The notes beneath the pieces are model-generated. The model did no database searches. It was not told the origin of the DNA and saw nothing but the letters and a program-made list of their open reading frames with translations. Below, one piece after another: positions 15,468-25,172 of a stretch of DNA of 55,634 nt. Position 1 is the stretch's first letter. Every line of letters starts with the position of its first letter. This DNA is from Candidatus Dormiibacterota bacterium (GTDB lineage: Bacteria > Chloroflexota > Dormibacteria > Dormibacterales > Dormibacteraceae), in the NCBI GenBank assembly GCA_955652835.1, contig CATPBO010000038.1:1-55634 (forward strand), in the 5' to 3' direction. The position numbers were made by a program, and so were the translations under genes.

Positions 15468-15806
15468 ATGTTCGAAGACGAAACAGCTGTGGCGTGGCGT
15501 GCGATGCCGTACCGGGCGGTCGTGGTGGCGGCCGACGGGTCAGAGGTCGGAACTGCCGAGTCCCTGCTCGCTGACGACAAGGAGGACATCTTTCACGGCA
15601 TCGTGGTCAAGCGCGGAAGAGGTGGATCACCGCTGGAGATACCCGCGGTGCGAATCAAGAAGATCACCGAGAAGCACGTGGTGACCGATCTGACCGAAGC
15701 CGACGTCTCCGCACTGTCCCCTTACCGTGAGCAGCACTGGTTCCACCTTGGCTGGGGCGGCCTATTCCGCAAGCACCCAGAGTGGGATGAGACCTCTCGG
15801 ACCTAG
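15468..15806 (+). CDS. PRC-barrel-like (DUF2171-type) small protein
   Basis: The ATG at 15468 gives 112 residues. The middle YRAVVVAADGSEVGTAESLL, then FHGIVVKRG, LEIPAVRIKKITEKHVVTDL, reads as the small beta barrel of PRC/DUF2171 proteins, where the KV-x-V-DG-x-x-IGTV pattern starts the barrel and an IP-x-x-x-I strand closes it. The C-terminus (EQHWFHLGWGGLFRKHPEW) is aromatic-rich and unlike the family core. Such proteins bind RNA or other proteins or respond to stress. No partner is evident. About 226 bp after it are non-coding, with only a GC-alternating hairpin near 15941-15961. Confidence 0.6.
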   Translation: MFEDETAVAWRAMPYRAVVVAADGSEVGTAESLLADDKEDIFHGIVVKRGRGGSPLEIPAVRIKKITEKHVVTDLTEADVSALSPYREQHWFHLGWGGLFRKHPEWDETSRT

Positions 15807-16032
15807 CTTTCGGATTTGGAAGAACAGCTTCTCAGTCAGCTCGAAAGATGCTGCCGAAACTATCCCACGCGGCCAGGCGTGAGGCTCAGCTGACCAACCT
15901 GCCGATGATCAACGATCACCTACAGGGGTTCAGGTACCGGCGCGCGCACTGGCACGCGCGCGTAGAAACGCTCAACGGTCACAAGTCGCGCCGAGCCTAG
16001 GCTAAAGGCGCGCATTGACTAGGAGGAATGTA

Positions 16033-16356
16033 GTGGGCACCGATAACACCCGGAAAGCTTGGGATCGTTTCGAGGCTGACATCCAGGGCCTGGCAGGAGA
16101 GCTGCGGCGTCACTACAAGAATGCTGACGACGACAAGAAAAAGGCAGAGCTGACTCGCTCCCTGGAGCAGCTCGGGCGTGCAGCCGACACAGTGTTCAAC
16201 TCGCTCGAGACCGCGACGCGCGACGCAGAGGTGCGGTCGCGGACCAAGCAGGCGGCGCGCTCTTTCGGATCGGCCCTGGCCGAGACGTTCCGCGAACTTG
16301 GCGACCAGGTCGACAAGGCAGTGCGCAAGTCCGACCCAGGCAACCCAAGCAAGTAG
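16033..16356 (+). CDS. Small helical protein of unknown function
   Basis: The GTG at 16033 follows a strong AGGAGG (16021-16026) at a 6-nt spacing, which fixes the start and gives 107 residues. A TTG at 16015 in the same frame lies upstream of that site and is unlikely. The protein is charged and helical: DRFEADIQGLAGELRRHYKN, then KKKAELTRSLEQLGRAADTV and a C-terminal ARSFGSALAETFRELGDQVD. The last pattern recurs in coiled-coil proteins of high-GC bacteria. There is no signal peptide, membrane helix or Cys. It converges on the DUF4013 gene. Confidence 0.65.
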   Translation: MGTDNTRKAWDRFEADIQGLAGELRRHYKNADDDKKKAELTRSLEQLGRAADTVFNSLETATRDAEVRSRTKQAARSFGSALAETFRELGDQVDKAVRKSDPGNPSK

Positions 16357-16371
16357 AAGACGGGCCTGACC

Positions 16372-17097
16372 TTAGACCTGCGGGGCGGCTGCCGGCTCGA
16401 CGCGGAAGGCGGCAAGACTCGGGACGATGATGGCGTAGACGGCTGGCAGGGCGAGCGCCACCAGGAACGCACCGAACGGGATGAAGATGGAGACGGGGAG
16501 CGTGATCACGCCGATGGCGATGGTCGCCGCCGCGTAGATCAGCGCCACGTGTAGGGAGATCTCGTGGTTGGCCCGAGCCAGGGCGAAGAGGCGCGTCGGG
16601 TCGACCGCCTTGGCGAGACCGAGCCGGTCGGAGGCCATCAGCACAGCCGCAAGCAGGTAGAGCGACACCAGCCACCACGCGATCACCAGCAGAAAGATCA
16701 GCAGCGCGACCGCAATCGCGAGGACGGCCTGGGGCCGCCCAGACGTAGCCAGCAGGATCGTCGTAAACACAAGGACGCCGACGACCAGGAAGAGGGCCAC
16801 CGCGTAGACAAGCCCGACGACAAATGGGGCCACGCCGCGTTCGAGGTGCTGGAAGCCCGCCGGCGGCAGCTCTTTCCAGCCGCGGCGGACCATATCGTTA
16901 GCCGCCAGCGTCCAACCGAGCAAGTTGATCGCCCCCACGATGGGGATCAGGCCGATCAGCCCCGTGACGATGACTCGCGTGAACCACTCAGGAGTGCTGG
17001 TGAACCAGAACAGGTCGAGCTGGCCTTCAACCAGTCGCGTGCGCCACTGGGTGCCGTCCCACCACCACCGACCGTCCTGGGAGATCAGCGCCGGCAT
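16372..17097 (-). CDS. DUF4013-like multi-pass membrane protein with N-terminal DUF2510-like motif
   Basis: The ATG at 17097 gives 241 residues. The first 20 (ISQDGRWWWDGTQWRTR) match the W-rich WWDGTxW motif of DUF2510 found at the ends of many actinobacterial membrane proteins. After it come about six hydrophobic segments: VTGLIGLIPIVGAINLLGWT with the DUF4013-typical PxxGAINxLGW, then the VVGVLVFTTILLA region, LLIFLLVIAWWLVSLYLLAA and VITLPVSIFIPFGAFLVALA. NDMVRRGWKELPP between helices is the conserved DUF4013 loop. Function unknown. It is divergent from the oxidoreductase gene with 76 bp between. Confidence 0.7.
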   Translation of the reverse strand: MPALISQDGRWWWDGTQWRTRLVEGQLDLFWFTSTPEWFTRVIVTGLIGLIPIVGAINLLGWTLAANDMVRRGWKELPPAGFQHLERGVAPFVVGLVYAVALFLVVGVLVFTTILLATSGRPQAVLAIAVALLIFLLVIAWWLVSLYLLAAVLMASDRLGLAKAVDPTRLFALARANHEISLHVALIYAAATIAIGVITLPVSIFIPFGAFLVALALPAVYAIIVPSLAAFRVEPAAAPQV

Positions 17098-17173
17098 GAG
17101 CTCATCATGGATGAAACGGGACGCTTGCCAGGTTGTTGATTGCGCAACTATTTTCAACCTGGAGGCATTGGCA

Positions 17174-18112
17174 ATGAAGGTATTCGCGCTCGACGAGTTC
17201 GGCAAGCCAGGCTCGGTTCAAGACCTTCCTGTCCCTGATCCGGCGGAAGGCGAGGTCCGGGTCAAGGTGGCGGCTGCGGCCATCAACCCCATGGACGTGT
17301 TCGTCACGAAGGGTTTTCTCAAGGACCGGGCACCGCATGAGTTCCCGATCGTTCCCGGCATGGACCTCTCGGGTACAGTCGACGCCGTCGGACCCGGCGT
17401 GAACGGCTTCAAGATCGGCGATTCTGTATTCGGAGTCGTGGGCAAGACGACGCTTGGTCGAGGCAGCGTCGGCGAGTATGTGATCGCCTCGGCCGGGTCC
17501 ATCGCCAACAGGCCGGCTGGGATCGGAGCGATCGAGGCCGCGGCGTTTCCGCTGGCCGGCGTGTCGGCGGTCGAGGCGGTCGAAGCCGTCGACCCAAAGC
17601 CCGGCCAGACAGTGTTGGTGGTCGGCGCCGCAGGAGGGGTTGGCAGCTTTGCGGTTCAGGTTCTCAAAGCCAATGGTGCGCACGTAATCGCCGTTGCAGG
17701 GCCTGCGAATGCAGAGTATGTGAAGAAGCTGGGCGCCGACGAGGTGATCGATTACACATCACAGGATGTTGTGGCCGCGGTCAAGGCGAAACACTCCGCG
17801 GTTGACGCCATCGTCGACACAGTCAGCACAGCGGAAGGTCTTGCACCGCTGACCGTACTGATCCGCGAAGGTGGCCGGGTGTCTTCGATGCGGGGTGCCG
17901 CCAACGCCGAAGAGCTCGCCAAGCGCAACATCACCGGCACGAACGTGAGGACAAGCACCACCACGGAATCACTGAATCAGCTCGCGCGCCTCGTCGAAGC
18001 AGGCAAGGTGAAAGCGCCTCACATCTCAACGTATCCGCTGGAAAGGGCAGGCGAAGCGATCGATAAGAGTGCCGACGGCCACGCTCGCGGCAAGTTGGTC
18101 GTGACCGTCTGA
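17174..18112 (+). CDS. NADP-dependent zinc-free quinone oxidoreductase-like enzyme (MDR family)
   Basis: The ATG at 17174 (purine-rich gga-ggc site upstream) gives 312 residues. The GroES-like N-terminus has VKVAAAAINPMDVFVTKGFL and PGMDLSGTVDAVGPGV. The Rossmann domain has VLVVGAAGGVGSFAVQVLKA (AAGGVG, as in NADP-dependent quinone oxidoreductases) and AEYVKKLGADEVIDYTSQDV. The structural and catalytic zinc cysteines of alcohol dehydrogenases are absent. The family reduces quinones or enones with NADPH. The C-terminal YPLERAGEAIDKSADGHARG is the usual end. It appears to be a single-gene unit. Confidence 0.87.
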   Translation: MKVFALDEFGKPGSVQDLPVPDPAEGEVRVKVAAAAINPMDVFVTKGFLKDRAPHEFPIVPGMDLSGTVDAVGPGVNGFKIGDSVFGVVGKTTLGRGSVGEYVIASAGSIANRPAGIGAIEAAAFPLAGVSAVEAVEAVDPKPGQTVLVVGAAGGVGSFAVQVLKANGAHVIAVAGPANAEYVKKLGADEVIDYTSQDVVAAVKAKHSAVDAIVDTVSTAEGLAPLTVLIREGGRVSSMRGAANAEELAKRNITGTNVRTSTTTESLNQLARLVEAGKVKAPHISTYPLERAGEAIDKSADGHARGKLVVTV

Positions 18113-18228
18113 CCGGCCCTTCAGAGAACGCCGCAGCTCCCATACCCGGTAATCTGACCGCACACCCGGCTGCATTCAGCCAGGACTTCAGCTTTGGAGC
18201 TTCGTGATCCTCGAAACCCTGACCGTGC

Positions 18229-20331
18229 GTGTCTGATCGCTTCGAGGTGTGGCCTGGCCGCGCCTATCCTCTAGGACCGGCATTCGATGGTACCGGCACT
18301 AACTTCGCCCTCTTCTCTGAAGTCGCCGAGTCCGTCGATCTGTGCCTCTTCGACGACGCCGGCGAGGAGAGCAGGGTGCGGCTCGAGGAGGTCGATGCCT
18401 TCTCCTGGCATGCCTACCTACCCAACGTCGGACCTGGCCAACGCTATGGCTATCGAGTCCACGGACCGTACGACCCAGACGAGGGCATCCGCTGCAATCC
18501 ACGAAAGCTCTTGCTCGACCCATATGCGCGCGCCATAGAAGGCGACATCGACTGGAACCCGTCGTGCTACTCGCACGACCTGGTTCACGAGGGAGCTGTC
18601 AACCTCGAGGACAGCGCACCGCACGTTTTCAAGTCCGTAGTCCACAACCCGCACTACGACTGGGGCAGCGATCGCTCACCCGAAACGCCGCTGCATGAGA
18701 CCGTCATCTACGAGGCCCATCTGAAGGGCTTCACACGCTGCCATCCCGACGTGCCGGAGGCTCTCCGCGGGACATATGCAGGCTTTGCTCACCCGGCGGT
18801 CATCCAGCACCTTCTCTCGCTCGGCGTGACGGCGGTGGAGCTCATGCCGATCCATCAATTCGTGCAGGACCATTACCTCCTCGAGCGCTCTCTGCGCAAC
18901 TACTGGGGCTACAACACCATCGGGTTCTTCGCGCCCCACAACGGATACGCGAGCACCGGACAGCGCGGCGAGCAGGTCAACGAATTCAAGGCCATGGTTC
19001 GCACGCTCCACGAGGCCGGCATCGAAGTGATCCTCGACGTCGTCTACAACCACACCGCCGAAGGCAATCACATGGGCCCGACGCTGTGCTTCAAAGGCAT
19101 CGACAATCGTGCCTACTACCGCCTGGTCCCCAAAGCGCCGAACTTCTACTACGACACGACAGGCACCGGCAACAGCCTGAACGTGAGCCACCCACACACG
19201 CTGCAGCTGATCATGGACTCGCTCCGCTACTGGATCACGGAGATGCATGTGGACGGCTTTCGGTTCGACCTGGCGGCAACACTCGCGCGTGAGTTCCACG
19301 AGGTCGATCGGTTGTCGACTTTTTTTGACCTGATCCAGCAGGACCCCGTGGTGAGCCGAGTGAAGCTCATCGCCGAGCCGTGGGACATCGGCGAAGGCGG
19401 TTACCAGGTGGGCAACTTCCCGGCTCTGTGGTCGGAATGGAACGGCCATTACCGAGACACCGTGCGCGACTACTGGCGGGGCGAACCTTCCACCGTTGCG
19501 GAGTTCGCCTCACGCCTGACGGGCAGCTCCGACCTGTACCAGAACGACACCCGCCGGCCCTTCGCCAGCGTGAACTTCGTGACCGCCCACGACGGCTTCA
19601 CCCTGCGGGACCTCGTCTCCTTCAACCAGAAGCACAACGAAGCCAACGGCGAGTCAAACGGGGACGGCGAGTCTCACAACCGATCGTGGAACTGCGGAGC
19701 GGAGGGTGACTCCGACGATCCGGAGATACTCACTCTCCGGGCACAGCAGCAGCGCAACTTCCTGGCCACGATCTTTTTCGCCCAGGGAGTTCCCATGCTG
19801 CTCGGCGGCGACGAGCTGGGCCGGACCCAAAAGGGCAACAACAATGCGTACTGCCAGGACAACGAGCTGTCATGGGTGGACTGGTCCTCGATCGACGAGC
19901 CGCTGCTTGCATTCACCCGCTGGGTAATTGCGTTCCGTCGCGATCACCCGGTGTTTCGGCGCCGGCGCTGGTTTCACGGCCGCCCGATCCGCGGCACCGT
20001 GGACATCGGCTGGTTCAAGCCCAGCGGCCGCTCGATGACCGACAAAGACTGGGCGGTAAGTCACGCGCGATCTCTTGGGGTCTTCGTGAATGGCACGGCC
20101 ATTCAGACGCCCGACGAACGCGGGCGGTCGATCACGGACGATTCGTTCATCCTGCTGTTCAACGCGCACTCGGGAGATGTCCGATGGACCATCCCGGGCG
20201 AATACGGGACGGCATGGCGCATGGTCGTCAATACGGCCAGGCTGCAGCCAGAGACGGACCCGCCTGAGGTGGCCGGCAGAATCACGACTTCTGCCAGGTC
20301 TGTGGTGGTGCTGCAGGCGTCTGCAGGTTAG
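18229..20331 (+). CDS. glgX: Glycogen debranching enzyme GlgX
   Basis: The GTG start gives 700 residues, normal for GlgX. The N-terminal CBM48 begins YPLGPAFDGTGTNFALFSEV, and NYWGYNTIGFFAPHNGYAS follows. GH13 motifs are all present: DVVYNHTAEGN (region I), VDGFRFDLAATLAR with the nucleophile Asp (II), KLIAEPWDIGEGGYQVGNFP with the acid Glu (III) and NFVTAHDGFTLRD (IV). FNQKHNEANGE is characteristic of GlgX and TreX. It hydrolyses alpha-1,6 branches of phosphorylase-trimmed glycogen in the cytoplasm. No other glycogen or trehalose gene is in view. The start follows 116 bp of non-coding DNA. Confidence 0.95.
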   Translation: MSDRFEVWPGRAYPLGPAFDGTGTNFALFSEVAESVDLCLFDDAGEESRVRLEEVDAFSWHAYLPNVGPGQRYGYRVHGPYDPDEGIRCNPRKLLLDPYARAIEGDIDWNPSCYSHDLVHEGAVNLEDSAPHVFKSVVHNPHYDWGSDRSPETPLHETVIYEAHLKGFTRCHPDVPEALRGTYAGFAHPAVIQHLLSLGVTAVELMPIHQFVQDHYLLERSLRNYWGYNTIGFFAPHNGYASTGQRGEQVNEFKAMVRTLHEAGIEVILDVVYNHTAEGNHMGPTLCFKGIDNRAYYRLVPKAPNFYYDTTGTGNSLNVSHPHTLQLIMDSLRYWITEMHVDGFRFDLAATLAREFHEVDRLSTFFDLIQQDPVVSRVKLIAEPWDIGEGGYQVGNFPALWSEWNGHYRDTVRDYWRGEPSTVAEFASRLTGSSDLYQNDTRRPFASVNFVTAHDGFTLRDLVSFNQKHNEANGESNGDGESHNRSWNCGAEGDSDDPEILTLRAQQQRNFLATIFFAQGVPMLLGGDELGRTQKGNNNAYCQDNELSWVDWSSIDEPLLAFTRWVIAFRRDHPVFRRRRWFHGRPIRGTVDIGWFKPSGRSMTDKDWAVSHARSLGVFVNGTAIQTPDERGRSITDDSFILLFNAHSGDVRWTIPGEYGTAWRMVVNTARLQPETDPPEVAGRITTSARSVVVLQASAG

Positions 20332-20430
20332 CGACCGAAGGGACATCACTCCGACCGATCCCAGCTACCTGTGAGCGGTCCCACAGGATTCTCTAAGGCG
20401 ATGGCGGGACCCTTGCTGAGCCCGTGACGC

Positions 20431-21999
20431 ATGAGAAACGTACGACTTAGAAGCCTCCTCAGCAGGAGAGTGCTCGCGGTACTCGTGCTGGGAGCGGCCG
20501 TCCTCGGCGGCACGATCGTGTACGCCCAGGCCTCGAAGGTGACGACCACATATCGAACCGCCCTCGTCACCTACGGGACCATCACCCAGACCATCGGAAT
20601 GGCGGGCAACCTGTCGCCGGTCAGTGAGGCTGACCTCAACTTCGCGTCCGCCGGCACCGTGCAATCGGTGTCCGTGAAGGTCGGTGACGCCGTCGGCACT
20701 GGCACCCCCCTCGCCACGGTCGATTCGACGCTGCTTTCGGCCCAGCTGCTGCAGGCACAGGCAACGCTGTCCAGCGCTCAAGCCAAGCTGTCGCAGGACA
20801 GGGCCGGCGCGACGGCCCAGAACCTGACCTCGGGTCAGAATGCCGTCGCTTCCGCACAGGTCGCCGTAAGCAACGCCCAGACCAGCCTGACCGACACTCA
20901 GGCGATCAATGCCCAGTCGGTGGCAGCCGCCCAGGTCCCGGTGACCGCGGCGCAGAACACGGTCAACGCCGACCAGGCGGTGGTCGCTCAGGACAACGCG
21001 ACCCTGACCGCCGACCAGGCGACCATGGCCACGGACTGCGGCGCCACACCACCTTCGCCGACCTGCAGCGCCGACACGACGAAGGTCAGCGCTGACCAGG
21101 CCAAGCTGGCGGCGGACCAGCAGACCCTGGCCAAGGACCAGGCCACCCTCGACAGCGCCAAGAGCACTCTGGCCGCGACGACCGCAAAAGCTCAGCAGAG
21201 CAACGACCAGGCGGCCGCCTCGCTCGCCTCCATGCAGCAGCAGTACTCCGCGGCCAGGAGTTCACTGGCATCGCTGCAGACAAGCGCTACTCCCCAGACC
21301 ATCCAGATGGATGACGCCCAGATCCAGATCGACCAGGTGAACGTCGACTCCTTGCAGCATCAGGTCGACGGCACAACCCTCACCGCGCCGATCCCCGGCA
21401 TCGTGTCCCAGGTCAATGTCAAGGCCGGCCAGGCGGTCTCCACCAGCGGCACGACCTACGCGATCGTGATCTTCTCGCCGGGTTCATACAACGTCACCGG
21501 GACAGTTAGCGATTCCCAGGTGAACCTGGTTGCAGTCGGACAGGGCGCGCAGGTCACGCCGGCCGGCTCGACCCAGGCGTTGCCGGGAAAGATCACCTCC
21601 ATTGCGCCCGCGGCCACCGTCTCATCTGGTGTCGCCACGTTCGCGGTCACCGCGCAGCTCACGGATACCAGCAACGCGGTCCGGCCGGGAATGTCCGCCT
21701 CGGTCAACATCGTCATCAACCAGGTCGTTCACGTGCTCACCGTGCCGACGAGCGCCGTTCACACGACCGCCTCGGGTAGCACCGTCCAGGTGCTCGTCAA
21801 CGGAGTGCCGAGCTCTATCTCAGTTCAGACCGGCGCATCTGACCCAACCCGGATTCAGATCGTCTCCGGTCTGCAGCTGAACCAGGTTGTCGTCATCGCC
21901 GTCATCACCAGCTCGGTGCCCAGCAGCAACGGCAACAGCGTGCTTGGCGGCGGCGGCGGAAACCGTGGCGGTGGCGCAGTCCGCGGAGGCGGCGGCTAG
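20431..21999 (+). CDS. Periplasmic/membrane-fusion adaptor subunit of a MacAB-like exporter (HlyD family)
   Basis: The product has 522 residues. It has an N-terminal membrane anchor (VLAVLVLGAAVLGGTIVYAQ, about 13-32), then a biotinyl-lipoyl half with VKVGDAVGTGTPLATVDSTL. A long Ala/Gln/Asp-rich coiled coil (about 105-285) has repeats of the type DQAxLAxDxxTL, followed by the returning lipoyl half LTAPIPGIVSQVNVKAGQAV, a beta-barrel domain and a Gly-rich tail (from about 505). Adaptors of this sort connect a MacB ABC protein to the outside. The length of the hairpin is greater than in most Gram-positive homologues. The following ATPase gene starts 3 bp after the stop, giving one operon through 24679. 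Confidence 0.85.
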   Translation: MRNVRLRSLLSRRVLAVLVLGAAVLGGTIVYAQASKVTTTYRTALVTYGTITQTIGMAGNLSPVSEADLNFASAGTVQSVSVKVGDAVGTGTPLATVDSTLLSAQLLQAQATLSSAQAKLSQDRAGATAQNLTSGQNAVASAQVAVSNAQTSLTDTQAINAQSVAAAQVPVTAAQNTVNADQAVVAQDNATLTADQATMATDCGATPPSPTCSADTTKVSADQAKLAADQQTLAKDQATLDSAKSTLAATTAKAQQSNDQAAASLASMQQQYSAARSSLASLQTSATPQTIQMDDAQIQIDQVNVDSLQHQVDGTTLTAPIPGIVSQVNVKAGQAVSTSGTTYAIVIFSPGSYNVTGTVSDSQVNLVAVGQGAQVTPAGSTQALPGKITSIAPAATVSSGVATFAVTAQLTDTSNAVRPGMSASVNIVINQVVHVLTVPTSAVHTTASGSTVQVLVNGVPSSISVQTGASDPTRIQIVSGLQLNQVVVIAVITSSVPSSNGNSVLGGGGGNRGGGAVRGGGG

Positions 22000-22002
22000 C
22001 GG

Positions 22003-22686
22003 GTGGAGACCGACGACCTGATCCGCCTGGAGTCGATCACCAAGATCTATGGAACGGGTGACGCCATGGTCGCGGCCTTGCGGGATTTCTCGCTGACCGT
22101 TGCATCGGGCGAATCTCTCGCCGTGATGGGACCGTCCGGTTCCGGCAAGTCGACGCTGATGAACATCCTTGGCTGTCTGGACACGCCCTCGTCCGGCCGC
22201 TACTGGTTTGCGGGGCAGGACGTGAGCCGGCTTAACGAAACTGAGCTGGCCCACGTCCGCAACCGGAGGATCGGCTTTGTCTTCCAGCAGTTCCAGCTGC
22301 TCTCAAAGCTCTCCGCATGGCGAAACGTCGAGCTGCCCCTCCTTTACAGGAGCGTCGGCGACCGGCGGCGCCTGGCGCTGCAGGCCCTTGAGCAGGTGGG
22401 CCTTTCCGATCGCATCAACCACAGGCCAGGTCAGCTGTCTGGAGGGCAGCAGCAGAGGGTGGCCATCGCTCGGGCGCTGGTTACCGACCCGGGTCTCATT
22501 CTTGCCGACGAGCCCACCGGCAACCTGGACACGGCGTCGAGCCGTGATGTCCTTGCGGTGCTGCGAGAGCTCAATGAGCAGGGCCGCACCATCATCATCA
22601 TCACGCACGACCCAGAGGTTGCCCCGGTGGCGAAGCGGACCGTGCACGTGCGAGATGGCCAGCTGGTCGACCAGGTTGCCGCGTGA
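22003..22686 (+). CDS. ABC transporter ATP-binding protein, MacB/LolD type
   Basis: The GTG start gives 227 residues. Walker A is GPSGSGKST, the MacB/LolD-type [21 protein letters not shown]-loop region follows, then the signature [10 protein letters not shown], Walker [16 protein letters not shown] and H-loop IITHDPEVA. In this family the ATPase drives a mechanotransmission permease that pushes lipoproteins, peptides or macrolides out. It overlaps the permease gene by 4 bp (GTGA), and the adaptor lies immediately upstream. Confidence 0.9.
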   Translation: METDDLIRLESITKIYGTGDAMVAALRDFSLTVASGESLAVMGPSGSGKSTLMNILGCLDTPSSGRYWFAGQDVSRLNETELAHVRNRRIGFVFQQFQLLSKLSAWRNVELPLLYRSVGDRRRLALQALEQVGLSDRINHRPGQLSGGQQQRVAIARALVTDPGLILADEPTGNLDTASSRDVLAVLRELNEQGRTIIIITHDPEVAPVAKRTVHVRDGQLVDQVAA

Positions 22687-23897
22687 GCCTGCTCCATACG
22701 ATCGAGACCGGGCTGCGCAGCCTGTTGGGGCACCGCCTTCGCTCGGTGCTGACGACGCTCGGCATCCTGTTCGGGGTGGCAGCCGTGATCGCTACGGTGG
22801 GCATCGGCCAGGCCTCGTCCGACAGTGTCACGGCACGCATCACGTCACTCGGAACGAACCTGCTGACGATCTCCGCCGGAAGCACTGTTACGTCCGGAGT
22901 TTTCGGTGGCGCCGGAAGCGCGACCACGCTGAGCATGGCGGACGTCGCAGGGCTGCAGGACAGGCAAAGCGCCCCCGACATCGTGGCTGTCGCACCTGTC
23001 TCCCAGGGCCGGCTGTCCCTCGTGAGCGCATCGAGCAACTGGAGCACGACCGTCTCCGGCAGCACGGAAGGGTGGCTCGTCACCAACACACGGACCATTA
23101 ACAGCGGCACGTTCATCAACGCAAATGACGTCGCGACGCGGGCGCAAGTCATCGTGCTCGGCTCGACCACGGCCGCAAACCTCGGAGCGGGCGTCGGCGA
23201 CATCGTGATGGTGCGACAGATTCCGTTCCAGGTGATCGGCGTGCTTGCGGCTTCGGGCGGCCAGGGATTCGGGAACCCGGACGACCTCGGTGTCGTGCCG
23301 ATCACGACCGCCCAGGACGAGCTGTTCGGCGGCAGCGGCAGCGTGCAGAGGATCCTGCTCAGCGCAACCAGCGCGAGCACGATCGGTTCGGCATACCTCG
23401 AGGCCAACCAGATCCTGCTGCAGACGCACCACATCCAGGATCCGTCTCAGGCGGACTTCACCATCACCACGCAGACCCAGGTGCTCAGCACAGCTCAAGC
23501 GGTGACGCAGACTCTGACGATTCTCCTGGCCAGTGTCGCCGCGATCTCGCTGCTCGTCGGCGGGATCGGCGTGATGAACATCATGCTGGTCTCGGTCACC
23601 GAGCGAACCAGCGAGATCGGCTTGCGGAAGGCGCTGGGCGCGACTCCCGTTGACCTGTTCCGCCAGTTTGTCATAGAGGCGGCGATGTTGACGGCCGTGG
23701 GTGGATTGCTCGGCGTCGGGACCGGTTTGGCCGTGGGCTATGTCGTCCCGCGGGCTGCCAACATCGCGGTGACCATCACTCCGCTGCCAGTGCTTGTCGC
23801 GGTCGGCGTCGCGGTGGCCGTCGGCCTTGTTTTCGGTGTCTATCCAGCGCTGCGCGCGGCCCGGCTCGCGCCCATCGAAGCGCTGCGGGCTCAATAG
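22683..23897 (+). CDS. ABC transporter permease, MacB/FtsX type
   Basis: The product has 404 residues from a GTG start. The N-terminal [20 protein letters not shown] and [20 protein letters not shown] (first helix) lead into a large extracytoplasmic MacB periplasmic domain (about 45-255). Three C-terminal helices follow, including [20 protein letters not shown] and [19 protein letters not shown], the FtsX hallmark. The topology is four helices, as expected. It completes a tripartite exporter with the previous two genes. The cargo is not indicated, but a lipoprotein gene follows 20 bp later. Confidence 0.9.
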   Translation: MSLLHTIETGLRSLLGHRLRSVLTTLGILFGVAAVIATVGIGQASSDSVTARITSLGTNLLTISAGSTVTSGVFGGAGSATTLSMADVAGLQDRQSAPDIVAVAPVSQGRLSLVSASSNWSTTVSGSTEGWLVTNTRTINSGTFINANDVATRAQVIVLGSTTAANLGAGVGDIVMVRQIPFQVIGVLAASGGQGFGNPDDLGVVPITTAQDELFGGSGSVQRILLSATSASTIGSAYLEANQILLQTHHIQDPSQADFTITTQTQVLSTAQAVTQTLTILLASVAAISLLVGGIGVMNIMLVSVTERTSEIGLRKALGATPVDLFRQFVIEAAMLTAVGGLLGVGTGLAVGYVVPRAANIAVTITPLPVLVAVGVAVAVGLVFGVYPALRAARLAPIEALRAQ

Positions 23898-23917
23898 TGC
23901 GGAGGTAACAACACGCA

Positions 23918-24679
23918 ATGAATCGCGCTTTAGCAATGGTCGTCCTCGCTGCTGGATTGGTGGCTGCCGCGTGCGGGAGCGCGCCCGGCACCGCAAATGC
24001 TGCGACTACCTCGCCCAGCCCAGGACGGGGTGGAGCCCAATTCCGCAATGGCGCCTCCGGCCAGCTGGTTCAGGTAAACGGCCAGACCCTGATCCTGACC
24101 GGTGCTACCGGTGACGTCACAGTCACGATCAGCAGCACAACGACTTTTTCTCGCACTTCCACAGCGGTGCTGGCCGACATCGTGCCCGGCTTGTGCCTTA
24201 TCGCCACGGGCCAGAAGGATTCGGCCGGCATGTTGACTGCAACCACCGTGCGACTGTCCCCCAGGCCCTCGACCGGATGCGGGACTGGGCGGTTTGGTCC
24301 CAACGCGTCTCCCAATGCATCACCGGACGCTTCCCCACGGGCGGCGCCGTCAGGCCAGCCGGTCATGCCCGCAGTCAGTGGTGAGGTGACGGGCGTCGTT
24401 GGCGTCTCGATCACGGTGATGACCGCCAGCAGCGGCAGCCAGACGATCACGGTTCCGACAACGGCGACGATCAGCAGGATGTTGTCAGCGTCAGTTAGCG
24501 ACCTGCAGACAGGTCAATGCCTGCGCGCCAACGGCACCCGGGACTCGGCCGGCACAGTCCAGGCGACCTCGATCGCGATCACGCCTGCTGGACCGTCAGG
24601 CACATGCGCAACGGGATTTGGCGGGCGCGGACCCGCACGCCCCGGTGCGAGCCCTGGAGCCTCAGCACCAAACAACTAA
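23918..24679 (+). CDS. Secreted lipoprotein with two DUF5666-like repeats
   Basis: The product has 253 residues. It has a lipoprotein signal peptide with lipobox LVAAAC (Cys at about 20) and Ser/Pro/Ala linkers. Two similar beta domains follow: the first around GQLVQVNGQTLILTGATGDV with DIVPGLCLIATGQKDSAG, the second around GEVTGVVGVSITVMTASSGS with DLQTGQCLRANGTRDSAG. The near-identical endings (GxCLxAxGxxDSAGxxxATxxxxxP) show an internal duplication. Each repeat carries one Cys before the ending and one after it, so a disulfide per repeat is possible. It is the last gene of the exporter operon (gap 20 bp) and could be its accessory or cargo. Confidence 0.75.
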   Translation: MNRALAMVVLAAGLVAAACGSAPGTANAATTSPSPGRGGAQFRNGASGQLVQVNGQTLILTGATGDVTVTISSTTTFSRTSTAVLADIVPGLCLIATGQKDSAGMLTATTVRLSPRPSTGCGTGRFGPNASPNASPDASPRAAPSGQPVMPAVSGEVTGVVGVSITVMTASSGSQTITVPTTATISRMLSASVSDLQTGQCLRANGTRDSAGTVQATSIAITPAGPSGTCATGFGGRGPARPGASPGASAPNN

Positions 24680-24811
24680 GGCCTGGGTGATCTGTCCCAT
24701 GTACGCGTTTTGTGGAAACGGGTACTGTGGATGTCGAGGCGGCGTCCTGGTCCTTGAAGGAGGGGACTCGGCACCCTCAATGGCTGTCGGGGTTGGGTTT
24801 GAGGGTCGAAG

Positions 24812-25168
24812 ATGCGCGCGGGGTTCCGGTCGAGTTTCGTCTGGATAAGCCTGCTCGGAGCCATCGAGGCGATGGATATCCTGACCACCGATCTTGGCCG
24901 CGCCCGCGGGGCGGTTGAGTCGATGCCGATCAGCGCGGCAGTGCTTAACGAAGGCGGCATGGCGTTGTTCATCATCGTGAAGCTCGCGCTCGTCGCGGCA
25001 GGTGCCACCGCTGTCCTGCTGGCGGTTCTATGGGTCCGGCACGATCGGCCGGGCGCCGGCTGGGTCTACGTTTTCACCCTCTCGGCGATTCGCGTGACGA
25101 CCGTCGCGCTGGCAATCGTCGCCTTGCACAACGCAGTGCTGCTGCAATCGCTTTCAGGAGCTGCTTAA
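24812..25168 (+). CDS. Small membrane protein, DUF5658-like
   Basis: The product has 118 residues with three hydrophobic segments: WISLLGAIEAMDILTT, ALFIIVKLALVAAGATAVLLAVLW and FTLSAIRVTTVALAIVALHN. The pattern AxDxLTTxxG followed by AVESMPI resembles the DUF5658 layout (a DxxxT helix and an E-x-N/M-P loop). No function is known. It converges on acs with 4 bp between the stops. Confidence 0.6.
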   Translation: MRAGFRSSFVWISLLGAIEAMDILTTDLGRARGAVESMPISAAVLNEGGMALFIIVKLALVAAGATAVLLAVLWVRHDRPGAGWVYVFTLSAIRVTTVALAIVALHNAVLLQSLSGAA

Positions 25169-25172
25169 GCCT

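Noticed and set aside
15941-15961. GC-alternating hairpin (CGCGCG...CGCGCG) in the 226-bp gap before 16033
   Set aside because: Alternating CG runs pair with themselves trivially in a high-GC genome. There is no T run and no conserved context.
20367-20392. CCTGTG/CACAGG hairpin after glgX as terminator
   Set aside because: The stem is only six pairs with no T run. It may be chance.
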